This document shows, piece by piece, positions 1-10,161 of a stretch of 17,211 nt of DNA. Each line of letters begins with the position of its first letter. Position 1 is the stretch's first letter. The translations under genes and the position numbers were made by a program. The notes under the pieces are model-generated. The model was given only the letters and a program-made list of their open reading frames with translations. It did not search any database and had not been told where the DNA came from. The DNA is from Chloromonas sp. AAM2 (Eukaryota > Chlorophyta > Chlorophyceae > Chlamydomonadales > Chlamydomonadaceae), in NCBI GenBank assembly GCA_004335635.1, contig QAXH01005998.1, positions 8,166 through 25,376 of the forward strand, read 5' to 3'.

Positions 1-336
1 CTGCACCCTGGGCTGGGACCTATCCTCACGGGCATGCGCCTGCATGACCGCTACGCGCACAAGGAGAGGAGACCTTGGACGGTGAGCGCGCAGTCTGCAC
101 AATTGCTTGTAATGATCGCAGGCAAGTGGGTTGTCTATCAAACTTTGCAGGCATCAACTCTCTGGACAAACTCTCTGGACAAACTCTCTGGACAAACTAC
201 AGCTACAGATAGGATTGATCCTGCATGGCATCTGCCTGGGTGATTGCACATCTACCGTGCCGGTAGATGTTGGTCTCTCCTACAGTGTTGACCCTATTCT
301 TGGCTGTTGCAGGAAGTGGACCGCGTGGTGGGCTGA
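1..336 (+). CDS. C-terminal end of an unrecognised gene (two exons, 5' part outside window)
   Basis: Product not recognised. Exon A is open from base 1 to 81 and reads LHPGLGPILTGMRLHDRYAH then KERRPWT, ending at a donor (ACG|GTGAGC, GT at 82-83) in phase 0. Intron 82-312 (231 bases) ends in a pyrimidine-rich tract and CAG (CTTGGCTGTTGCAG). Exon B, 313-336, reads EVDRVVG and stops at TGA 334-336. The phases match. The first TGTAA downstream on the same strand is at 760-764, another at 870-874, which would give a 3' UTR of about 430 bases or more. Only 34 residues are visible and show no domain. The intron carries a 13-bp tandem repeat. It could instead be chance open sequence, but the strong donor, acceptor and phase agreement favour a real gene end. 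Confidence 0.4.
157..195. repeat. 13-bp tandem repeat, three perfect copies
   Basis: The unit ACTCTCTGGACAA occurs at 157-169, 170-182 and 183-195 without mismatch. It lies inside the putative last intron of the gene at the left edge. Confidence 0.9.
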
Positions 337-465
337 GCCATGCCAGCACAACCACCACAACCACCACACCATGCCGGCACATTACGGAGGGCATCGTCCG
401 AACCTGCTGGCAACAAGTTCTGCTGACAGTTAACTCGGAGATGGGTTCTCGGGTGTGACCTACAT

Positions 466-541
466 TAGGCGGCATGTGTCTAGTGTCAATGAAGCGCTGC
501 GGCTGTCTCAGTCGGGGGGTGGAGGGCTTGGCTACCTCCCG
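466..541 (+). repeat. Dispersed repeat, copy 1 (inverted copy at 12583-12655)
   Basis: About 70 bases here, from the GGCGGCATGTGTC region to GGCTACCTCCC, reappear as the reverse complement at 12583-12655 with a few substitutions and one small length difference. The shared core includes GACTGAGACAGCCGCAGCGC in the other orientation. No coding potential is apparent. It lies in the presumed 3' UTR of the left-edge gene. The second copy is flanked by short direct repeats, so this is probably a small mobile or mobilised family. Confidence 0.8.
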
Positions 542-759
542 AAGGCCACTATGAGACCATGGGGATGCCCCTGACAAAAGTAATATAACTGGCTTCCCTC
601 GCCCCGTGCATTGAGTCCTGGCGCCGCCCACGCCCACAACGTGCTGTGGACTCGTGCAGTGACACAACAGCACCCGAGACACAGGCTCATTTCACACAAT
701 TGCATCGCCCCCTTTGAATTGCATCGCCCATTCACACTTGCATTCGTCGGTGTCGCTCC

Positions 760-764
760 TGTAA
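760..764 (+). terminator. Candidate polyadenylation signal TGTAA of the left-edge gene
   Basis: First TGTAA pentamer after the stop at 334-336 on the plus strand. TGTAA is the usual poly(A) signal of chlamydomonadalean algae. A second candidate follows at 870-874 and a third at 983-987; which one is used cannot be told. Confidence 0.3.
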
Positions 765-1190
765 CTGTTGCGCCCTGACTGAACTGGAGGCTGGCATCAT
801 GTCAGCACACGAGGGTGGTGACCAGTACATCGTATCAAGCGATCATTTTGTTTTGGCCTTGTGTGCTCCTGTAACTGCTCTCCGGGTCGGTCGCGTCACT
901 GTCCCGTCACGGCCCGTTCGCTTCTCGTTTTCACTTCGCGGCACACCAACCTCTCTGGCGCGTGGCCTGTCTGCGCTTCGCATGTAAACACGAACATGCT
1001 GCGCATCAGTCCGTAAAATGGACATCGCTTCTTATGACCTGACACGATTCTAAACCTCTGTTCCATCTCCAATGCTGCGCGTGCTTTGCGGCACGCTGTC
1101 TGCATAATTGTTTATCAAGAAGTGCCAACAACGCCTCCATTCTTGCGTGACAACCCTCACGTCCAACCCCAGAGGACGCAACCGGCGACA

Positions 1191-1274
1191 GTGCTGTCGT
1201 GCGCAGTATCAACGTGTGGCACGATTACTGTACAACAATTTACAAATCACGGTCGGCCTGCAAGCGCGTTCACA
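1191..1274 (+). repeat. 84-bp direct repeat, copy 1
   Basis: Matches 1636-1719 in the same orientation with about 7 mismatches in 84 bases. Both copies contain CTGTACAACAATTTACAAAT. The copies are 445 bases apart. Confidence 0.9.
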
Positions 1275-1453
1275 GAGAGGCGATGGAACCATACGCCGAG
1301 TTACAAATTGTTGCGCTCAGGAACCTTGTCACACGAGCTGACGCAGTAGAGGCGATCAATCAAAGCCAATGTAAAGTGGGCTTACTATGGGAACGATATC
1401 TCCACAAGGACAGTGACCTTGTTGCACGGCATTGCGCAAACAGACCAGACCAA

Positions 1454-1485
1454 AAAAAAGATGTTTGCCAGTTCTGGGACAATGT
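1454..1485 (+). repeat. Solitary arm of an inverted-repeat element
   Basis: The A-run followed by GATGTTTGCCAGTTCTGGGA is nearly identical to both arms of the 260-bp element at 11804-12063. No opposite arm was found nearby, so this is a truncated copy or a related terminus. Confidence 0.65.
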
Positions 1486-1635
1486 ACAGAATCGCCACTG
1501 GAACCAGTGTGGCAGCAGGAACAGGGGACAACCTCAGGGGATTGGACTGTGGACGTTGACAGAGATAGTGAATATTGCGTCTGCACCAGTGTGGCGTGAG
1601 ACTGGGATGTGCTGTTGGTGTGTAAACTGGTACAC

Positions 1636-1719
1636 GTGCTGTCGTGCGCAATATGACCGTGTGGCACGATCACTGTACAACAATTTACAAATCACGATTG
1701 GCCTGCAGGCGCGTTCACA
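1636..1719 (+). repeat. 84-bp direct repeat, copy 2
   Basis: Second copy of the 1191-1274 repeat, same orientation, about 92 percent identical. The 361 bases between copies include the solitary arm at 1454-1485. This spacing would suit terminal repeats of a small element, but no internal gene or primer site is recognisable. Confidence 0.9.
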
Positions 1720-2308
1720 CGGACGTTTGTTTTACGGACGGCTTGCCTGCGCAACCTCACCCATTCCATTGCACAACCCATGCCCTAATGGTATCCTCAA
1801 AGAGTTGTTTGATACTTGCACGGCCGTCGTGTTCGCATGCTTGCGCAGGCACTATGCATTCAAGGTAGCCTAAAGTAGCATGCAAATACCCAGTCACGAG
1901 TGGTCAGGTGCATGAGGAGGTAGGCTCCCAGGTAGGAGGCTCACAGGACAGCATGCAGCACATGCACTTTTGCAGCACTAGCCCAACCTTGACAGTGTCA
2001 GAACCCGCCATCACTTTGAACCATGGACTACCAACTGTCCGTGTCCCAATCAGTCTCAATCAGCACTCGGTGGCTGTGCCTCCTGCTTGATAGCTGCCCA
2101 TGCCAGTGTCCTCCTCTGCCTCGCCATCATGTCCTGGAAGGCGTCATCGGAGGCCCTGTTCCACCCCACATACTGAGGGACATCCGCCCCGGGGACGCGC
2201 CCACGCCGCTTGTACATCTGCTCCTGCGGGTGCGCATGCATGCAACAGGGCAGAATGGCTGCAACAGAGCGCGCCCTGGTTGTTTAGACGAGCGCATGTG
2301 CGTGTGCC

Positions 2309-2397
2309 GCATGGAATCAGGCGAATGCCACCCGCACATGGTGCTGCCAGCATGGAATCAGGCGAATGCCACCCGCACATGGTGCTGCCAGCATGGA
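2309..2397 (+). repeat. 41-bp tandem duplication plus partial third copy
   Basis: Unit 2309-2349 is repeated exactly at 2350-2390 and the first seven bases recur at 2391-2397. The unit begins GCATGGAATCAGGCGAATGC. Exact identity indicates a recent duplication. Confidence 0.9.
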
Positions 2398-2705
2398 TCA
2401 CGTGGGTCAACACACCAGGCTGGTGTATGGGGCCAGGCATGCTAAAGAATCACAAACCAAAGTGCGCAAGTTTGTGGCCAAATAATTGCAGTCCCCCCTG
2501 AATCATCTTCATAACCTTGTGTGCATCAGCAAGTGCAGCAGGGCGTTGGCGGCCAACAGGGCAGGGTGGCACAATCACATGGCTGCAACAGAATGAGCAC
2601 CACCTAGGTAGATGTTCAGATCAGTGCATTTTGTTAGTGCAACGCATCAGACAAGATGCGTTTTACCCTCACACATATCAGTACTGCCAGCAATTGACTA
2701 ACAAT

Positions 2706-2710
2706 TACAT
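2706..2710 (-). terminator. Polyadenylation signal TGTAA of the RNA exonuclease gene
   Basis: TTACA on the plus strand, that is TGTAA on the minus strand, about 230 bases beyond the stop codon at 2939-2941. It is the first such pentamer in the downstream direction, giving a 3' UTR of ordinary length for a chlorophyte transcript. Confidence 0.6.
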
Positions 2711-2938
2711 GCAAAACTTCAGCAACGAATTGCAGTATGCATCCATCATGGCCTTTCGTGCATGAATGGCCAATACACAGGCTGCAAAACCAATACTGAC
2801 ACACCGGGCATGTCAGCAGCCCTCATTGCACAACTGTCACTTTGTCAGGGACTCCACCACCACGTAGATCCTGTCGGCCACATGTCACAATAACAGACCA
2901 GGATGCCTTGCAAGAGTCGCCCGCCCATCACACGCATG

Positions 2939-5900
2939 TCACTCTCCAAGGGCCATCACCACCACCCAGAACCTAGTATCTACGTCAGTTGGCCCAGTGC
3001 AGTGTCGCTGCCATTGCTCAGCTTCTTGAAGTCCATCCCTGCTTGTCTGGTGCCTGGGTTTTGCTCACCGCTTTCATGGTGCTTTAATGGTCCATTGCTG
3101 TTGAGGCTACAAACTTGAGGTGCGTATCTACCACAGTCACGGGCCGCCGCCGCTCACCTGGCATCGCTTCCACTCGTGCGTGTCTCCCGCCCCCGCCACC
3201 ACCACCACCAGAGTGCGGGGCGGCACCGCAGCCCACAGCGCCCCCACACACGCATCCACACCCCGCAGCGCATCCCCCAGCCCCTGCTCGCCGTACCCTG
3301 ATGCGGCATCCGCCACCCACTGACCCTTCAGGATAGCATCCACCGCAGGCGCAGAACAGGGTGAACAACCTCTGCCCTGAGCTGCGGATGCAAGGACGCT
3401 GGCACCCTGTGCCAATCCATTGCTCAGCACCTGCTCGCTGGCTGATTTTCCTGCTACTTCTTGAGGGCTGGTGGTGGTGGTGGTGGCAGTGGGTGGTGCG
3501 GAGGCTGCCTGCCTAGCTGCGGGGTGCTGAGACGTTGAGACCAACCAGGCACAGTCCTTGAGAAAGTGCAGCTTGGCCCTGCGGTCAAACACAAGCAGTG
3601 CATGAGCCATGCTGAGCCGCAGAATGTTCACTGGGTTTGATGCAGATTATGCCATCTCAACGAAAAGCCAATCCCCAAGCTGCAGGCTTATGTCAGCAAA
3701 GCCTTGCTCCGTTCTGTCACTGGAAGCAGCTCAGCTCTGCACCCGTCTGAGTTCACCCAGTGCCTGCTCACTCATGCAACATCTGGTCAAGCCACACACC
3801 GTTATGAAGTCACGGCTGCCATGACAACCCTCACCATCCACTGAAACGCACGCGACTGTGAACCAATAACTGTCGTGGCAACCCTTTCCGCTCTCTGAAG
3901 AGTGCCCCTGCCCCCGCACCTGCCCTGCAGCCACATGTCCAGGCCGGTGAGCTGGCAGGCCACAAAGGCGTGGGTGCGTGCAAGCTGCGCGGCCTTCCGG
4001 GCGGCTTCTGCATCACTGGTGCTGGCTACCAGGGATGTGGTGCCTGCACAGAAGGTCAAGTGCATGCGCCAATCTAGTTTTGACCGTGGGCAGGTGTTCT
4101 GCAAACAGTCGTGAACCCCCTGTGCCAGGCCCTGCTTCACCCCTTCTGGTGGTACCGCGCACCCACTTGACGTGAACCGAGTCATCGCCCCGTTGAGCGG
4201 CGCCACCACTGCCGCCTTCCTGCCGTGCTCAGCCAGCAGGTCGGTCACTTTCTTGGTGGGCGCGCCGGGCGGGGAGTGATCAAGGCCCCAGTTCGGACCT
4301 GCGGGCGAAGTAAAAGCAAGCTTAGGTCGGGTTGTACACATGCATGTGTTGTTGAGACAAAAGTTACGCACACCGTCTACAGCTCAGACGTACAATCAAG
4401 CCTGACCCTTTGCCGGCAAGCACCGGCTGTAGTGGCCTTGGGGCTTTTTCAGTTCAACAAGGAGCGCGGCTGGCGTGAAGCTCTGCCCCATGTACTTCGG
4501 CATCGGCGGCTCAACAATGACCAACTTGAGTTCAGCAGCAGCACCATCGCGCGCAGCCGCGGCCATTTGCAAATTGCTTTCAATACGTGTCAAGGCCGAC
4601 TTACATGTTGATAACACGCATGCTTGATAGCAATACACAAGGTTAATAACATGTGAGTGAATGACATGTTACTGTTAATTGACCTTTGCACCCTAAGCAT
4701 GGTGCTCAACATGGTGCCCAACATTCTGTTGTTAAATCAGTCATCTGCGTGCTCGCTGTGCTGCAATCACTGCCTAGTGTCCACCCACACCACCGTGTTT
4801 TGTTGCGTGCCGGATGGTGGTCCATGCATGCGTCTCTGCTTGTGTTTTTGCCGGCTTGGTGGAGAGTTATGTGCTGGCCTTGCTTGGGTTTTGCTTGTCA
4901 GCTCTGCTGTGCTTTGTGTCTTTCTATTGTCTCCGTCAAGCTTGTCAGCGTTTCTGTTTTTTTTCAACCTAGTGGCTGCTGCTGCTGCATGCCACTAGGA
5001 GATGGATGTGATGGCCCAACACCTTTCATCTGTGTCTGGGCCCGTCGGTCCCATGGCAGCCAATTGCAGCCCAACTCAGTGTAGTCACCCTCAACCACCT
5101 TGCAATGAGTGAGGAACATCATTCCCATCCCTTCCCCCACGAAATATTCTTTTGCTAAAGTAGAACACTGGCTGCGCCTTACCGTTGCAGATGGAGCTTC
5201 AACTACTTTGGTCCTGCCACACATGACTGAATATTGCGCTTCTTCCTCACATGAGTTGACTTCCGGCCTCACCGTGTTCCACCTTGAGCCTGACCAGGTC
5301 CAGGGCCGCCCTTGCGTCTATTGCGCTGTCGTGCGCCCCCTGCTGGATGGTGCGGCGCAGGTACTTGGAGCAGAGCACGCGCAGCGCACACTTGGCGGGC
5401 GGGCCGGAAGGGTGCGGGTACAGCAACGCAGTGTCGAGAATCCTGCAAAGGTATCAATGTTGGAGTCACAATGAGGAAGTCCAACCTGACCAAAATTTCT
5501 GAAACTCGAAACTTGATATGTTTGTGTACACTGACTGGATGCTGAGTGGAACAGGACGCGGCAGGGGGCCGCCATGCAGTGCACACGGCTGCCATCGCAG
5601 GCTCCACGTACAAGTCAAGTTGCTGCTGTGGTGCTGTGCAGCCGTCACAACCCCTTACAAGCCAACTCATGCTTCGTTGGTTGGATCATTTTGTTGCCTT
5701 GGCTGCACTAGTTGGGCTGCTTCAGCTTCAACTGACTCCGACTTGAGTAGGGGTTGATCCAGAGAGCTCACCTCCCATGCAGGAGCTTGAGTGCTCTGAG
5801 GTCGTTTTCAAGCCCGTGGCCCACCAGCAGAGTCTCAGCGCTGATATGCCGCAGCAGCAGGGCCTGTGACAGCAGCAGAGACAAACGTGAAGCGCAGCGG

Positions 5901-6419
5901 TGTGGGACAACTCACAAGTCATCAAGCTACTGCAAACTGAGGGCCTCAGAAGATGAACTGAACTACACTCTCACCCTGCTACCTGGAGGACACAGGTGTT
6001 GAAATGGGTTGCCCTGGGTACGTGCGCCTGACTAGCCTTCCACCCTAGCCTCACCTGAGAACACTGACCGCTCCTTGCTCCCTGCCAACCTGAAACGTTA
6101 CTTGCCTGGATTCTGAAGCTGCAAGCAAGCCTGAACTTTGATTCCCACCAAAGCAACAAAACCCGCCCCTACACAACCCCCTCCCTCGCACCTGCACATC
6201 CCCAAGGCGTGTGGTCACTCCCTGCAGCATGGCTGCATTGATTCCACTGAAACGCTCCAGATAGTCCGTGATGGGGTTGTGGGGCACAACCAACTCGTCC
6301 GCCACCAGCCTCCCGCGGCCATCCAGCAGCGTCACCCTTGTGAGCTCAAACCCCTCAGCTGTCATACACATCTCACAGTCAACTGCCATCACGTGTTCCC
6401 CACCCCACGTTTTGCTGCA

Positions 6420-6455
<36 letters not shown>

Positions 6456-9400
6456 TTCCTGTTGCTGCTGAGGCTGAGACTGAGGCTGGCTGTAGGGATG
6501 CTGTTGATTGGGCTGGTGATCTGGCTGTGATCCATTACTCGACCCGTGTGCAGGCCTGCTGCCTGTTGCCGTCAACTTCACAGGTATGCTGACTGATGCC
6601 GGCTGGGGTGTGGGGGCCGAGGGCTGTGCAGGAACAACCTTGGGTTTCTTGCCATCCTGTAAACCGTCCAGTGAAGTACCGTCAGAATTGCTCGCATCTT
6701 CACCAGTACTACTGCTGCTACTGCTACTGGCATGACTACTGTCTCTACGTCGCTTGTGTGTGCTGGGTTGGCTGGTGCCATTGGCAGGCGTAGCGGTTGG
6801 TCCAGTTAGTTCCGTTGCAGCGGTTGGGCAGGTGGTGCGGGGTTGTGTCACCACCCACCCGGGCGGACACACCATGCCGCCTGTGGCCTCTAGCACCTCG
6901 GGCAGAGGATAGTTGTTGGCCTGCATCATGAACCACACACAGCAGCCATGGCCCACACAACAATCCCATCAGCTCTTCACATCAGAGGTGTAAGAGTCAC
7001 TGCTCTGCAGGTCCAAGGCCACTGCCAAGTAGTACCTTGACCCAGGTCAGAGCGGAGGCTGAGCAGCACTGCGCTCATTCCTGTACCACACCCTTGGGTG
7101 CCCCGTTGAATGCAGATGGCATAGCACAAGACAACAGCAAAAGGCCCCAGCACACAGAAATTGCATAGCTATTTTGGCACGTGCACTGTAACGCCTCATG
7201 TTCTGGACTGCATGTCTGTGACTAGCCTGTGAGATGTTCAGCCGTCCTCTCAGCGTGTCACCCAAGGTCACCCAAGAGTACGTCATTGTGCACCAGGTCA
7301 AACCCTTGTGATGAGATGTATTGGCTGCAGCCCCCACCTGCAGCTGTTTGATGGATGCGACGTAGTGGGATGCGGGGAACGGGCCCTGCACAGGCCGCAC
7401 GTCCTGTGCTGGCGTGATGGGATTGCCGGGGCCTTGATTCCCTCCTTGTGGCTCCGACGCGGGCTGTTGCGCCCCCGCTGCCTCGCTGGCTAAGGTGGTT
7501 GTGGCAGCGAGCGAAATGGCTGGTGCAACAGTCGGTGAGCTGGAAACAACAGTGAGCGTTCCGTGGAGGAGCGTGGTGGGTTGGGTGGTGGCGGGTGGTG
7601 GGTTGGGTGGTGGCGGTGGCACATGCCCATTGCTGGGTGGCTGCTGCTGCTGCCCCTGATGCTGCTGTTGTTGTTGTTGTTGCTGTGGCTGCTGCGGCTG
7701 CCGCTGGTTCCCGGCGCCCCTGCCGACTGGCCCCTGTGCCCTGGCTTCCTTCCTCCGGCCCCGGCTGTTGTCGACAGTGCGCATCAGAGCGGCCGCCACG
7801 TCACCTACACACGGCTTGAACGGGGTCAAGAACAGCCTCAGGTGCCCGGAGCAATGGAGCCAACCAGAGCAGACATAATCCTCGGGAACAAGGCCCCACA
7901 CAGATTTACACAAGAATCGCATATCAAGAGCGCAACTCATCAGCAAGTGTGTGGCATGCCATGTGGATGAACATGATGCTCATGTTACTGCACTGTGAAG
8001 CGGGGGCTGAACTTAGCTGGTTCCAAGCAAGGACGACACATGGCAGGGTGTGCTGCCATTTTGCTTGCACATGTCAATGTGCACGCCACATTACGTAAGG
8101 AGAAAGGTCAAGGACAAATAAACAGGAAGCACGTTCAAAGGATTGACCGCTGACAGCTGTTGTGAATGCGACACACACAGGCGATAATAGGTACAGGCGA
8201 TTCGCCACTGCAGGTGCAGCCAGAGTATACCCGCAAAACATGGCCCCGTGTACCACAATCGCCCGCACCAGGTGTGGCTAGGTCCTTGGGTGGGCGCACC
8301 ACAGCGGCCTGGCCCAGCGCACTGAGGTGTGGCAATTTGGCCTAAGTGCACAGCAACAGCAGCAATCGTGGATTGATTGAGGGCGTAGCGCCTGACAGCC
8401 AGTGGGAAACAATAGTCAAGTTCTTCAAATGATGTGTTGTGTGTCCCCAACGGTACGTGATGGGTTGGCACAGGACTCGGCATCTGGCCACGTGAGGAAG
8501 ACACAACACAAACGGACAGATCCCTGTCAGTGCGTGTCTCAGATGGTACCATCTGTCTTGAAGTGACTTGTACCTTGTGTGAGTTGAACATGTGCTCGGT
8601 GAGGCCGCATGCAACCACCACCACCACACGCTCCACCAGCGGCTGGTTCTGCGCACACATGCAGGCCGCAGACACCCTTAGGCCCAGACTTTGGGCTCAA
8701 GCCACGTCAAGAATCCCATGTGACCACAGGCATTGCTTTTCGCCATTAGACAGCCCCATTGTCAGGGAGGCCGTCAACATGACAGCGTGTGATCTCAGGT
8801 TGGCAAGAGGCATGTCACGCCCGCAAGCCAAGATGTCATTCGCTGAGCAAGGACAACCTCCTCCCCAGAACAACCAAACAACCAGGTTCAACAAGAAAGC
8901 GTGCTCAGAGAAAGTTGATGAATTGCAGGACGCGCCAGCCTGCGCTTGGCCCGCCTTGAGGACTGCCCAGGACATCAAACAACCAGTTCAACAAAGAAGC
9001 TTTGAGTTGCAATGTTGATGAATTCCCAAAACACCAGCCTGCCGCTGTCCCACCTTGAGGAATGCCCAGTGAGGCGCCTGCACCACGGCTGAGCCCAGCA
9101 GCGCATACAGGGCCAGGTCCCGTACATGATCCAGGCCCACCTCCGCCCCGCCCGCCTTCACCTCAACACTGGGCAAAACCTGGGCAGTGGAAGGCAGAGG
9201 GTGTGTCATCATTCATCATCATTACTTGACTTTTCATTGTTTAACCACGGACACAATTTCTCTTCAAGAATTACGCGCCTGACAAACATTAAGCCAAGAA
9301 AAGCTCATTGGTAGTAGGTTGCAAAGTACGAATGTCACCACTTTCAACGCAGTGGTGTGTGTGTGGCTGTGTGTGGTGTGGTGTATGTCAGCAGCATGGG

Positions 9401-10052
9401 CCAGCAGGTAATCAGAGCAGCCTGGGTCAGTCTGTGGTTATAGGTTCCAAACGCGAAGAACCGGACATGTTTGCAAACAAATGAACGACAGCCGGCAAAT
9501 TGACCAAATGCAGCTCATATGCCGAAAGGAAATGCCCACGCTGCATCGTCTGGAACTGAACAGGCCTGGGACAGGCTGGGCATCTTCACAATGCAGGTGC
9601 ATGGTTGCATATGATTCACGGCTTACGTTGTTGTAAACAGCGTCGTGCTTGAGCTCAGTGGATTCTGGGGAGGCAAAGCTAGAGGGAAAGGCCGTTCCGT
9701 TTGGCTTGGCAGTCACTCCAGCCTTGGGCTGCTTTTTCTGCTGCTGCTTTGGTTGCTTCTGCTGCTGCTGAACTTGCTGCACCCAGGAGGACTGAAACGT
9801 GCCTGACGCCTGGGCAAGAGCCTCCAGAGCCCTCAGCCTCTTGGCTGCACGCTTGCTGTCCTGAGGAGCACTGCCCTCCCCTGCCCTCCGCTTAGAGTTT
9901 GGGCTGAGTTTGTTTACATGCTTTGCGCTCAACTTGTGCTCTGCTCTGGATGGCTGGCCATGAGTGGTGTCTTCGGGTGTGTTGTTGGGTTTACTGGGTG
10001 CTGTACCCTCAGCAGGCAACTCGCCGTCTTCCAGATCATCTCCGCTTGTCAT
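2939..10052 (-). CDS. DEDDh RNA exonuclease, REXO5/Rex1 (NEF-sp) type, 11 exons
   Basis: Nuclear 3'-5' exoribonuclease of the REX1-like EXOIII family, whose members trim 3' ends of structured RNAs such as 5S rRNA, tRNA or snoRNA precursors. Exons: 10052-9627, 9179-9054, 8648-8574, 8483-8457, 7814-7338, 6920-6192, 5863-5772, 5442-5273, 4298-3920, 3611-3158, 3046-2939; CDS 3063 nt, about 1020 residues. All chosen junctions are in phase, with GT donors and mostly CAG acceptors. Exon 1 is acidic, then Lys/Gln-rich. Exons 2-3 give the family's N-terminal motif (PHWAFLK joined to [12 protein letters not shown]). Exons 5-6 are Q/P/S-rich. The nuclease starts with VMAVDCEMC; by my count the catalytic set is D558, E560, D641 (VGHGLENDL), H688 and D693 (HDSAID). 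The C-terminal [20 protein letters not shown] block resembles the tail of REXO5-type proteins. Uncertain: exon 4 is only 9 codons, and exon 5 could start at 7836 with a different exon 4 donor. It is divergent from the BTB gene. Confidence 0.88.
6423..6452 (-). repeat. CAG/CTG microsatellite coding for polyglutamine (exon 6)
   Basis: Ten perfect CTG units on the plus strand, read as ten consecutive Gln codons in the exonuclease, inside a longer Gln-rich stretch just before the nuclease domain. It lies in a linker and is unlikely to touch the fold. Confidence 0.95.
7641..7700 (-). repeat. Mixed CAG/CAA repeat coding for polyglutamine (exon 5)
   Basis: Two Gln runs separated by His-Gln-Gly, encoded by CAG and CAA codons, followed in the protein by a proline-rich segment. 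Interrupted codon use makes this tract more stable than the pure CAG run in exon 6. Confidence 0.85.
8875..9071 (-). repeat. Tandem duplication of about 100 bp over an exon/intron junction
   Basis: Unit A (about 8875-8971) and unit B (about 8975-9071) align along their whole length with scattered changes; shared blocks include CAAACAACCAG, GTTGATGAATT, CCAGCCTG and CCTTGAGGA. Unit B holds the 3' end of exon 2 and its donor (CTCAAG|GTGGGA on the minus strand). Unit A, downstream in intron 2, holds a decayed copy of the same exon end (WAVLK against HWAFLK) in which the donor GT has become GC (CTCAAG|GCGGGC). Confidence 0.85.
9353..9390. repeat. GT-rich low-complexity tract in intron 1
   Basis: Imperfect run of GTG and GTGTGT units within intron 1 of the exonuclease gene. 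Simple sequence, no function inferred. Confidence 0.8.
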
Positions 10053-10161
10053 GCTGTCAGAGTTTGGGAGACTGCAGAGGCAGGCACCTCATGCCAAGGA
10101 ATTCAGGGGGCATGTCGGCGGTTAGAAACAGACTGAATTCAATTTCGACATCATCAACCCG
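10053..10161. promoter_or_regulatory. Short divergent intergenic region, probable bidirectional promoter
   Basis: Only 109 bases separate the proposed start codons of the minus-strand exonuclease (ATG at 10052-10050) and the plus-strand BTB/headpiece gene (ATG at 10162-10164). No TATA box is visible. Both 5' UTRs would have to lie within, or overlap across, this interval. The plus-strand start is tentative; if that gene begins further downstream the gap is larger. Confidence 0.4.

Larger units (their letters stand above)
990..2700. other. Gene-poor, repeat-bearing interval
   Basis: I see no convincing gene here. Several frames stay open for 130-220 codons, but none shows a domain, an exon with good splice sites or a consistent coding frame, and the longest (1199-1873) simply runs across two repeat copies. 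The interval contains an 84-bp direct repeat pair (1191-1274 and 1636-1719), one arm of an inverted-repeat element (about 1454-1485) and a 41-bp tandem duplication (2309-2397). It probably consists of decayed mobile DNA between the left gene and the 3' end of the exonuclease gene. Confidence 0.5.

Noticed and set aside
203..682. Open frame of 159 codons on the minus strand
   Set aside because: It overlaps the left-edge gene's last intron and exon and a dispersed repeat. Composition looks random and no domain is visible.
1199..1873. Open frame of 224 codons on the plus strand
   Set aside because: It runs across both 84-bp repeats and a mobile-element arm, which are read in different frames here. 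No domain and no splice structure, so it is probably open by chance.
2023..2501. Overlapping open frames of 133-140 codons on the plus strand
   Set aside because: They are held open largely by the exact 41-bp tandem duplication. There is no family resemblance.
3137..3631. Minus-strand open frame taken as an independent gene
   Set aside because: It is exon 10 of the exonuclease with a few extra codons at each end; the splice sites at 3612 and 3158 and the protein family fit a single gene.
6138..6530. Plus-strand frame with a leucine run
   Set aside because: Shadow of the polyglutamine codons and nuclease exon on the minus strand.
7563..7970. Plus-strand frame rich in Leu, Trp and Gly
   Set aside because: Antisense shadow of the Q/P-rich exon 5 of the exonuclease.
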